In this document: positions 11,001 to 19,800 of the stretch, in pieces
Position numbering within the stretch: the stretch's first letter is position 1
Layout of the letters: each line of letters begins with the position of its first letter
Source: Mnemiopsis leidyi
Lineage: Eukaryota > Ctenophora > Tentaculata > Lobata > Bolinopsidae
Assembly: GCA_000226015.1 (NCBI GenBank)
Contig: JH154645.1
Location: 359,996 to 389,474, forward strand
Reading direction: 5' to 3'
Length of the DNA: 29,479 nucleotides
Translations under genes and position numbers: made by a program
The notes under the pieces: model-generated
What the model saw: the letters and a program-made list of their open reading frames with translations, nothing else
The model's database searches: none
What the model was told of the DNA's origin: nothing

Positions 11001-14000
11001 ACAGAAGGCAAAACCTGGCTGTGCATAGTATTATATCATATTTTATATATTATATTTGTGGGAATTCCAATTCAACCCAGCCAATTATTTTCATCTCTCA
11101 TGATTTTTTGCCGAAGGTCAGCATTAAATTTCCATAATATCTCCGTTTCTGTATTTGTCTTAGAAGTTTTGTATATATTTACCACTCCAAATCACAAAAT
11201 CGCAATAAAAGCCATGTTTCAGTGTCCCTGAAAAAAGAGGAAAGTTCTGAAGAGGTTGAGGATATCGGTGTTGACTACGAAAATCTCCGCCCTACTTACA
11301 CCCACGAGGCTCTGAAGATACTTCTAGATATGGTAAAGGATGATGTTATATACCGTGTACACAATGTCCGATATCAATGCAGTACTGGATTGTAAAGATA
11401 GCACAATTTTTTTCCACCCAGCCGGCCGCGAAGCGGCCTTAACAAGGCATAAGGTGGTTAGGAATCGGGAGATTTGGTAGTATAGTGGGGTTAGCAGGAT
11501 GGTGGTCCGTCGTGGTCGTCGTGTCCCGCTCCTTTATCAAAACAGCGATTGCGCAGAGTTAGATTGTTTTTAATTCAATGCGCCGCGCATCACTGTAGAC
11601 TGATTAAATTTAATGAATGAGATCGTGAGTGTGGGATTTGATTAATGATTGGTCTTGCGAATTGGGATATGCCAATCAAAGTGTTTTTTGTATATTGGAA
11701 CTGACAACAAAAATAAAAAACATAGTCGGCTAAAATATGTTCTCAAACACAAAAAGTCACTGAAAATTACGATAATTGATCGATTCGGGAGGTTCAAAAT
11801 CAAAATGTGCATTGTGATATCAGCGATAAAGTTGTATGTTTACTTCAATCACTCTTGGTAAATGATGAAATTCTACTTATAAAACTAAGGAATAGGAGTG
11901 ATTTTTGCGAATTTTCTCATTGTAGTAGATGAAGCTTTATGAAGTTATTAGTTGTACATAACTTGCAAATGCAACAGGATATTAGATTTAAAGGTTTTAA
12001 CTTTTAGATAACTGAGAATGAATGAATGTCAGATGGATTACTGGCTGCACAGTGCTTGCTTTACATAATTTGAAGTTCAATTCAGACATTTGGCAAAAAT
12101 ACACTCGCATACTTACAACATATTGCGAAACAGATCAAATCGTCGACAAAACGAAGCAATAGAAAATCGAACTAACAATCAAGCGCAAGAGTTTAAGCGC
12201 GCACAATTGTCATTTTATAATGCACGTGCCATGTCAACGTTATTTACACGGTGCGCGTTATCAATGCATGGCTCATGCCTAAAATCTCTGCGAGTGGCGA
12301 GTATATAAAGTGTAGTATTATTCTTCATCATTCTCAAATAAGATTTCAACAGCTCCAGCTGGGTGGAAATATATCGCCCGTCTGTCGGGAATAACGGGCG
12401 AAATTCTTGTTTAGCATTGTATATGGCTGCTTGTGTGTTTGGCGAAGTTTCATGAGATTATAATTCTGGTGTCCTAAGGATAACAAGAAATTCTTTACAG
12501 GGATTTATCAAATATATCATCAGTCAAAATGGGGACGGTTTACACAAACTTAGTGGAGTACCAAATGTAAGTTGTATTTTACAAAACCGATATTATCCTA
12601 ACCTCTATGTTTAGTTCAGGTCCAGTTCAGGTCTAGTTCAGGTCTAGTTCAGGTTTAGTTTTATTTGATAGTCGTTAAACTCGTGCACCGTTGTAAACTA
12701 TGTCACCTGATATTCAAATGTAACTATTCGATGAACCATTGAGTTACACTGAGTTAAACGATCGATAAAATTTCGGAAAATTGTGCCGCTGGCAAAATTT
12801 TTTGAAAGTAGGTCAGTTATGTTTGTAAACCGCGATGACAATATATTAAACAAACGACTCTCAAAATTGCTCAGTATACCCGTCGCGCGCACGCGTGCGT
12901 TGTAGAATATCTAACGGATAACGAACCAATTTAATCCTTGTTGGTCAAATTAAAAATTTGTTACTTGATTTATTTATTTAAAAGTTTAAAATTCCATCCT
13001 TAATTGTTCCACAACAAATATTTCCATATTGCACTAATGGATAATTCAGTAATAACACATAACATCCTTATTCCAGGACTGCATATCGGAGTTACACGGC
13101 AATGTATACGAAGAATACTGCGAGGAATGCGGTACACGATACAGTCGAGAAATGTACACTCCTGATGACATTGCGGGAGAGTACTATGATGACTTATTGA
13201 CTTACGGCAAAACTGACGTGAAACTTCCAAAACACGCGATCAGGTTAGAATTTGGATGAGCATCGCTTGCCAGGCAATGTGCAATCTTACTGTCTAGTTA
13301 TTAGTTAATAGTTACAAATATAATGTACAAGTGATACAACATATCAGTTTCATATCCGTAACAGCCAAAAGTTACTCTGGCTACTACTTTCAGCTGTTAG
13401 ACATACCCTTGTACTTAGAGAGCTAAGTTTAATGCTGGTAACATTATCAAACTCAAAGTTACCACCTGCGGTTATTTTGGTCTGGTCATTGCTCAGTTAC
13501 ATGTGCCGAATCCGTATGGTTCACTGGTTAACAAATCCCTTCTAAGCTAGACAAAGGTTACATATCAGTTACATATCATGCTCCACTAACATTCCCCATT
13601 CCTCATCCAAACTTCCCCTGGAAGGTGTAAGACATGCAGTCTGACTCATCGGACCGGAAGGAAATGTGATCAATGCGGGGGTTATCTACTCGACACTATC
13701 ATCAACTTCGGGGACGATCTCGAGGAGGACATCTTGGAGAGGGCGGAAAAACATGCTGCTAAAACTGATCTTGTTATTTCTTTAGGATCCACCATGTCTG
13801 TAAGTTTGGATGGGAGTCTGTCTATACGTTTGTATGAGGGCTATATGTAGGAATTAGTCTGATTGTGTGATAGTGATCAGTGATAGTGTAATGTTTTTCT
13901 GCCTTCATTTCTGTCCCTTTAGTATTTATTAGTCTGTTCATTAGTCTAAATACCTATTCGACATAGTACCTAAAATTCTCAACGAATCTTAGATGTGACA

Positions 14001-15028
14001 CCAGACGTAAAAATTAATTTTTATGAACTACCAAGTACCAACACTACAGACTGATAGTACCTAAAATTCTCGGCAAATCATTGGTGTGACAAAAATCATA
14101 GATCAGAAATAACAATTAATTGTCATAAATATATAAACTAGACTTTCAACTCAACCAAGACTCCCACTCCAGGTGACACCTGCTAACGGGTTAGTGACAC
14201 GAAACAAAACAGCAGGCCTTGTCGTGTGTAACCGTCAGAAAACAGATTTCGACTCCGTCTGTGACAAGACTAACAGTAAGGGTATCAGAACTGGTTCCAG
14301 AGTGTTTAGTGACTGTGACTTGCTCATGAAGTGTATTATGAGGTAGGGGCTGATAATATTAACATTACTGTTTTTGCTATGTATAGACTTTCTAGGTATA
14401 GACTTTGTCACTGTTACAGTTCTAGGTACAAGTTGCTTGTAGCTGTATAGTTTAGGGGTGATAACTGGTAGCTGCGATCAAACAGAGAGCTCGCCGCTCT
14501 AAAAACTATACCTAATGAACATTCCTCCTCAGTTTACTATCAACATTCCTCCTCAGTTTACTGCTAAACACAAACGACCTGATACAGTGGGAGGGAGAGC
14601 GCGATCTCCGGATGAAAAAGTATGACTCTCAACGTCAGAAAACCAGCACGTGCAGTACTGAACCTAACACGTGCAACACCGAACCTAGCACGTGCAATAC
14701 CGAACCTAGCACGTGCAGAACTGGACAAAGCTCGTCAACTTCTCAACCCTCAAGACAATCTCCAAAACAAAGCTGCTCAAAACGCGGCAAAACTACCAAT
14801 AGCTCAACCCGAGTGAAATCAAAGACGAGATCAGATAGAAGGAAGGGAAATAAGAAAGCAGAGAGAAGGAAGGGAAATAAGATATCTGAAAGTGGTTGTT
14901 CCTGTTCCGTAACGACTGGTTCTACAACACGTAGCAGTGAACGGAAAAGCAAAACCAAGCGAGCCAGTTCGGCAGATGATAAAGACTTGGGTGGGCGGAG
15001 AGCAAGTAAACGTTTGAGAACTGGTTGA
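1135..15028 (+). CDS. Zinc finger-sirtuin fusion, SIRT6/7-like (class IV) NAD-dependent deacylase, 10 exons
   Basis: Exons: 1135-1272, 1486-1647, 1855-2007, 3999-4164, 11223-11332, 12501-12566, 13077-13243, 13625-13799, 14173-14342, 14557-15028. Together they make 1779 nt, or 592 residues plus stop, with every junction in phase and GT-AG. The N-terminal finger uses C51, C54, H91 and C94. The sirtuin core runs from about 152 to 440. It shows the NAD-binding [10 protein letters not shown] and GDYRG (186-190), QNGDGLH (252-258), the catalytic His in SELHGN (H272), zinc cysteines C280/C283 and C335/C338, and LGSTMSVTPAN. The segment [11 protein letters not shown] resembles SIRT7. The tail (455-592) is Cys/Thr-repeat then Lys/Arg-rich and probably a nuclear or nucleolar targeting region. 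The family removes acyl groups from lysine using NAD. Odd points are the GIG in place of GIP, the Gly in QNGDG, a long insert between zinc pairs, and a weak exon 3 donor (GTTACT). An in-frame TAG precedes the start. The deacylase call is firm; joining exons 1-3 is inferred from phase and from sirtuin-like sequence at the joint. Confidence 0.8.
2008..3998 (+). other. Intron 3 of the sirtuin gene
   Basis: The donor is GTTACT, which is weak; the acceptor is CATTTCCAAACTGCAG. Retention would add three residues and then a TAA. Overlapping ORFs on both strands at 2450-2900 have no recognisable motif. Nothing else is supported in this stretch. Confidence 0.6.
4165..5214 (+). other. Sirtuin intron 4, proximal part
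   Basis: The intron runs 4165-11222 (donor GTAAGT, acceptor TTTCAG). This first part is AT-rich and noncoding. Its end is filled by a 30 bp degenerate tandem repeat listed separately, and the 3' end of the antisense GPCR lies just beyond. Confidence 0.6.
4902..5165. repeat. ~30 bp degenerate tandem repeat
   Basis: About eight copies of a unit like AAATTTGCACAAACTTACAC followed by AAAGATTGTT, with clear copies at 4902-4931 and 4932-4961 and more diverged ones onward. It lies directly downstream of the GPCR stop codon, on the 3' side of that gene. Confidence 0.8.
5215..6291 (-). CDS. Intronless class A (rhodopsin-like) orphan GPCR, nested in sirtuin intron 4
   Basis: A 358-residue seven-helix receptor in the plasma membrane. 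Helices lie roughly at 14-37, 51-71, 91-116, 131-149, 190-220, 239-265 and 298-321. Visible class A marks are Asn-Asp in TM2 (N60 D61), the TM3 Cys (C91) with extracellular loop 2 Cys (C167/C171), a basic third loop (SSSRRQRE), and NPAVY in TM7. N8 (NVS) is a glycosylation sequon. The DRY box is replaced by SRL (115-117), and the TM6 CWxP is FNIP, so coupling may be unusual. The ligand is unknown. The whole frame is one exon, opposite in strand to its host gene. AACAGTTTTACTCAG, a good 3' splice-site sequence, ends 3 nt before the ATG, so a 5' noncoding exon or a trans-spliced leader is likely. Confidence 0.9.
   Translation of the reverse strand: MAGTQNFNVSADYTIGVILCIVSFLGVTFNVISFFYFSTLETRNSTAKFFKRLYMVITCNDFLICAALFANIDAAFARERKGLLLFHPTLCTVWVFVMWVLPQMSIFLVGLLSLSRLFVLRYPTKKLNPELAWVLPLTCLIVILSLSGSLRLSDVMYPNYFPEWFSCAPSCFPADSNFQDQVSQKQVNNGMIIAIPYNVIPALSIIPISVSFILSLLSLYKSNTVAVTLNSSSRRQREAAVTVIIVTSLYILFNIPYAAFLTFILTKLSEPLPDQGITLENYIKTRITQSTNNSSVDNYLAAVVYIVNPSLNSMINPAVYFWRIQSFHSSVMSLHVCKRTKKVTPQQSNHTVTRETVA
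6292..9985 (+). other. Sirtuin intron 4, middle part
   Basis: No exon or gene is recognised on either strand. About 7850-7950 contains three related units around CGAGTGCGATTATTTGC, listed separately. 9420-9640 is purine-rich with stops in all frames. Small ORFs at 6642-6982, 7218-7421, 7973-8203 and 8719-9016 carry no motif and look like chance frames. Confidence 0.5.
7851..7950. repeat. Short CGAGTGCGATTA repeat cluster, possible transposon remnant
   Basis: Three spaced copies of a CGAGTGCRAWTWATKGC-like word begin near 7855, 7893 and 7929, at 36-38 bp spacing, embedded in GAGGCGAAGCC-type sequence. It may be the sub-terminal part of a degraded DNA transposon. No matching partner end was found. 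Confidence 0.35.
9990..10580 (-). mobile_element. Degenerate non-LTR retrotransposon (LINE) reverse transcriptase fragment
   Basis: Read on the minus strand in shifting frames, the order of motifs is [10 protein letters not shown] (about 10515-10550), [17 protein letters not shown] (about 10430-10487), [38 protein letters not shown], and the catalytic FADDTKLI (about 10151-10174). This is the finger-palm order of LINE reverse transcriptases of the Jockey/CR1/RTE kind. At least two frameshifts, one from a small snap-back insertion, and stop codons make it a dead copy. It lies inside sirtuin intron 4. Confidence 0.85.
10389..10427. repeat. 39 bp perfect palindrome inside the LINE fragment
   Basis: Nineteen-base arms (GGCAAGCAGGACCAGGTGA and its exact complement) flank one central base. 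It splits the conserved reading [19 protein letters not shown]. Removing a 28 nt segment gives back continuous conserved sequence, so one arm is a secondary inverted copy of the other. Confidence 0.9.
10581..11222 (+). other. Sirtuin intron 4, distal part
   Basis: Noncoding; no motif-bearing ORF on either strand. It ends at the acceptor AAAGCCATGTTTCAG before exon 5. Confidence 0.55.
11333..12500 (+). other. Sirtuin intron 5
   Basis: Donor GTAAAG, acceptor AAATTCTTTACAG. Most of it is taken up by a candidate inverted-repeat element (11411-12369). No exon is recognised. Confidence 0.6.
11411..12369. mobile_element. Candidate noncoding DNA-transposon remnant with 15 bp inverted ends
   Basis: Left end TTTCCACCCAGCCGG (11411-11425) and right end CCAGCTGGGTGGAAA (12355-12369) are inverted copies matching at 14 of 15 positions. 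A CGGCCGCGAAGCGGCC hairpin follows the left end. No target-site duplication is evident and there is no transposase frame, so it could be a MITE-like remnant or a chance pair. Confidence 0.35.
12611..12661. repeat. 12 bp tandem repeat in sirtuin intron 6
   Basis: Four near-identical copies of TTAGTTCAGGTC. Intron 6 runs 12567-13076 (donor GTAAGT, acceptor CTTATTCCAG) and otherwise shows nothing. Confidence 0.85.
13963..14144. repeat. ~91 bp imperfect tandem duplication in sirtuin intron 8
   Basis: ATAGTACCTAAAATTCTC occurs at 13963 and again at 14054, each followed by a diverged GTGTGAC-containing segment and an AATTAATT-type stretch. Confidence 0.6.
14648..14731 (+). repeat. 21 bp coding minisatellite in the sirtuin tail
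   Basis: Four tandem 21 nt units encode [21 protein letters not shown] and TCRTGQS, directly after the catalytic core. The last unit has diverged. Downstream, RRKGNK occurs twice and the tail ends in [10 protein letters not shown], a probable nuclear localisation signal. Confidence 0.9.
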
Positions 15029-16801
15029 CAGAGCTGCTGAGTTCACACATTACAAGGGATTTGAGTTGGAAATATTGAGTTGTTTCCGTTCGTTACTGCA
15101 TATTTATATGTTCTAAAATTTGAGGGATCAAGGCAAGGTATGTAAAGTGTATCGGTGGAATTGAACAGGATTTTATCAGATTGTAGATATTGTGTAATTT
15201 ATTCACATGTACAATATTTATATGGAATGTAAATGCAGCAATTTATCAGATTGTAGATTGTGATTACATTGTTTAAAAGGAATGTTTACCGTGATATGTG
15301 AATTTTAGCTTGCCATGGTAAAGATACATGTATTACTTGTTCAATCAGACGGAAGTTTATAAACAAAATATTTCTGTGGGATGTTCATATATGGTAGACA
15401 TCGAACTGGTTTGAGCGTAAAAGTGGTCATTTCATAAGGAAAACACTGTATATAAAACTTGGGAAATCTGGAATTCATAAGAAAAATTACACAGTAACAT
15501 GGTAAAAACTTATCATCAGATTATGCTAGAAGCAAAACGCGTGCCTACTGAATGAAATTTTACGTTGTTTTGGACTTAAGATATCACTGGAACGAAACCG
15601 AAATGCGTCTAAATGGAAAGTGTAAAATGAGATCTTAGAGCTAATATAAGATGGCACCTAACTAAACATGATCATTGAATATCGTGACAACCAAGAGATT
15701 CAGCTATTCAGGCGAATAATCAAGGAGCAAATTATCTTTCTTGTCTATCTCCTAGAAAACAAATACTATAATCATTCATGGAGTGGTTAATCTTCAAAGA
15801 AGGGCAGTTCGTAAAAAAAGCGAAAGGTTGGTAAATATAACAATAATAAAACTTAAATTTTGATACAATAGTTGTTGCGATTGTTTTCGAAATAGATATT
15901 TTGTCTAGAGGAAACGTCTTCGAAAGCTGTCATATCTACTTTATCCGTTAAAAACATTCTCAATAATTATTATTATTCACAAATAGCATGTAGTCTATAT
16001 CATAACAGAAACTCTCAGAACGAACTATGAACATACAATTGATAAGTTTCATCACCACAATAGCGAATTTACCCACAACGGATAAATCAACGAATCATGC
16101 GAATTAAGAATAATACACTTTTTCTTTAAACACCTAGATGAAATCTGGAACTTCAGCTAGAAACATTTGAACGCTTCCATCCTCATCTTACTCCATATCA
16201 ATCTGGTAAAGTGTCTCAGTCTCACATCTAGTCTGGACTATTTATCTGGGAAGGAGCATCTCATATCCGACTCCTCAAACTTGGAATTTCATTGCATCAC
16301 GAGGCTTGGTTACTTTCACCTAGAAGTAAAAATAGTAATTAATTGAAGGTAGGGTGGAGAGGGAATTGTCTGAAGCAACAACTCTCAGTTGAACTGCAAT
16401 AATAGAATATTCTCATCTTTACTAAGAATCAGCACGGTGAAAGTTGAATTATCATATTTAGCTGACAAGCTTAAAGAAGTGCTTATTCAAGAATCAAGAA
16501 GGATGAGAAATGAATTAAGAAACAAGTACAACTACAAGAAATATATCTTTTTGGAGCGACAAAGTCAAACTTTTTCCAACCTTTTTGGTGAGAGAGATTT
16601 CCGTTTTTTGGGCGTCGAGAGCCTCCCTATGATATTTTCAACCTGACCCATTCTCCGAATCTTGACTGATATCTGGTACGGTGTTAAACCTGGAATATTG
16701 AAATATTACAATTTTAGGATAGCCGGACTTTCTCCTCCTGAATATATAATCTTATCATGAAAATCTCGACGAAAACTCAGCGCTGCTAATGATGACAGAA
16801 A
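15029..16801. other. Convergent spacer between the sirtuin gene and the large minus-strand gene
   Basis: AT-rich, presumably the two 3' UTRs. An AATAAA at 15845-15850 is a candidate polyadenylation signal for the sirtuin transcript, about 800 nt past its stop. ORF 16389-16646 on the plus strand has no recognisable motif and is not called. Confidence 0.5.
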
Positions 16802-19800
16802 TTAACACTTAACCGAACCTCTATTAGAGTGTTCCGACGGGACTTGCTGGGGTGAAACCTCTTTGTACTCGATACCAGGACGTTTCCCCTTACACACATT
16901 CCCGCTCTTCTTCGGATAATTCTTCTTTACAGTGAGGGGGAGTTCGGGGGAGTTCCCCTGAGGAGCGTAACAAGCGTACTTGTTAAACTTTGAGACTACT
17001 CCGTTTGGCTGCTGTTGTGAGTTCATGAACTTATCAAAACTAGGATCGTTACTGGTGCGGATCTGCTCCATCAAGATGCTGTAAGCATCAGAAGACCTCA
17101 TAGTTCGCACGTTTTCCCCGATGGGTTCAATGTTAGGAAGTGGTTCCACCAGCACGGGTCGGTGCCGTCTGAACCTCCCGGGAGCGACCCACGGCGGGAA
17201 CAAAGGGGCTCCCTCCGTCTGAGTGCAGGAGTCTGTGGGGTACCTGTTTGGGAGGTGGTACCCCTTGAAGGGTACGGACGGTTCAAAGGGAGAGTAGATG
17301 GAGTTGTTTGCAGGGTACTGAGTTTGGCAGGTTCTCTGCTGGACTGTTGGAGCTAGTCTGGAGCTGTCCTCACTGCTAGGGGTCCGAGGAGAAGGACGAG
17401 ACACTTTCCTGGCACTCAGTAGAGGTTCCACTAACACCGAACTTAGGGGAGTGTGGTGTCCGTAGTCCAGGGAGGGGCTGTACGGCGGCAGGATGTCTGT
17501 TTGGACCCCAACATCTGCTACATTGACTTGTCTCTGTTCGATAAACTTGGTAACCGGTGTGGACACGTCAATGGAAGCACAATGTTTGCTATGGTTGGGG
17601 AACTGTGTCTGTACTTCTCTCAACTCCACTGGTATCTTTACTACTTCCTGCCCTGAATCGTTACGTTCTATTATTGGAAATGTGCCCTGGTTAGATAGCC
17701 GTCGTCCTTCTATCCAGGAGGAGAGAGAGTTAGTCTCGAAACAGTTCATTCTGCTTGGATCTTTCTGGTGGTCCTCGAAGGAGGCTGAGGAGGTGGGGGG
17801 TTCCAGATAGTTGTCGTACAGTGAGTGTTGGGGGCTCCACGAGTTCGACTGTTCGTCTATAGCCCAGGACGAACTCTGAAACTGATCGAAACTCTCGTGC
17901 TGACGTCTCCACTGACTCCAGTCAGGATTTTCTTTGGGAGCTAGATCCTCCGGTTTGGAACTGAAGAGAACGACACCCGGCGGTTTGAAGTTCTCCACAG
18001 ACTCGGAACTGTCGTGGTAGTTCATCCTGACGTAGCTAGGTTTAGGTTTGACAAGATGTTCGTTAGCCGACAACGGAGCCTTGATAAAATCATCAAGGGA
18101 CGTGTTGGCGAACAACGTGTCGCTTCTAGGGAATGGTTCCATGTAGGCCGGCTCCTGGCTCGGGAAGGATGTCTGCTCATCAGCCAACATCTCGTCAAAC
18201 AGTCGCTCTGCTTCGGACATATCTCCCTTTTGACGTGAAGCTGAAGTCGGCGGTCTCTCATCTGATTTGAAATCTCCGTGCTCTGTCCCGCTTTCCCGGA
18301 AATCTTCCGAGGATTCATCCACAACCCTGATCTTTTCGTCACTTTCACGCCGGGTTTTTTGGAAAGAATCTATGTACAAAGGTGGCCTGTCATCAAAACC
18401 TGATGTTGAGGTCGTGGGGATATCAGGATGGAAAGAAGGGACTGAAGACGTGCTGGTTTTTAAGATATTCGGTTTGTTTAACCTCTCCAATGAATTGCGT
18501 ATTCGAATCGGACTTATACGACTAAAGTCGGCATATGGCGGAGGAAAGTTGTCGTTGACCGGCAGGTCTCTGATTAAACTTGGCTCAATACTAGACGCTG
18601 CATCAAAGTTTTTGTCAGGGCTTAAATCAGAAAGACCCGTCTTTATCTCGACAGGCTGATTTGAGGAATCGGAAATTTCTGGTTCTGGGAGATCGTTAGA
18701 GTTGTTTGTATCAGCACGATCACCGTCGATTACATTTTCTTCCTCAAGTTTTTGTATATCATCCTCTTCTAGAGTCTCTTCCTTGATGCTCGGAAGTTCG
18801 AATTCCTCGGGGGGCTTAGTTTCACCGACGACGGCAAGTCCCTGACTGTAGATTTCTTGATCACTCATTGGGAAGAGGGTCACCAAAGCGGGAGTATTTG
18901 GAGTTTCCTCCGCAGGATTATCAGTTCCAGACTTGTCAGGATGGTTTTCCTCTGCTGACCTCATAGATTTCTCAAAAGCCTTTGTCTCCTTGAACCTCTC
19001 CAGAACAATATTGAACACATTGGCTTTAGGATCTTGTATGTCTTTGATAGTAGAAGCAAACAGACTGTACATAATCTCCGTATCATCCAAAGTTTGAATA
19101 TTTCCAGCCTCAATGAGCCGGTCTATCTGAGCAGTGAGACCCTTGTTCTCCTCCGTCTCTTCGTCGGACTCTGGGGAGGCGGCCACAGTCGGGGTGATCT
19201 TAGACCAGGCGGATTTAGGGGGAGAGAAGGGAGTGTCGATCTTGGCAGCACTGTCAAACTCTGACTCCTCCATCACCTCCAGAGAGCTCCTACCTCGAGG
19301 GTGAGAGGCAGACATTCGGGCTCTTCCCTGGATTCTCCGGCCGTATACATATTTCAACTTTTTGGCGTTCTTTTGTTCAACTGGTTTAGGTTTAATGTAC
19401 ATCAGGGTGGGCTCTACGGGTTCCTCCTTTATCTCAGGGGACGGAAGTTCTGAGGCGACCTCCCCGAAATCGACAGGCTCTTCTTTCACTGAAACAAGTG
19501 GTTTCACTTCTATCTTTTTCAACTTTTTAACGCGCTTTCGGAAAATTTCTACCATCAGCATTTGATCCGACTCCAATTGTTCCTCTTTTATCTTTACAGA
19601 TTCGGAAGAAACTAGGTTTTCAGATTCAGCTGCTTTCGCTGGTAAAGATTCGTTTTCTGCAGATAGCTCTTCTAAGGGTTCCTGTTTGATGGGAAACGGT
19701 AAACAGTGCTTTTTAGGTTTCTTGTTTGCAGCTTGATCATGATCGTTATTCGAAGTTGGTGTAGGGTGTTCCTCAGGCTTCTTGGCAGGTAAATCCTTAA

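Noticed and set aside
14622..14816. 64-codon frame over the sirtuin tail repeat
   Set aside because: A 21 nt repeat keeps all frames open; the splice-consistent frame is the other one.
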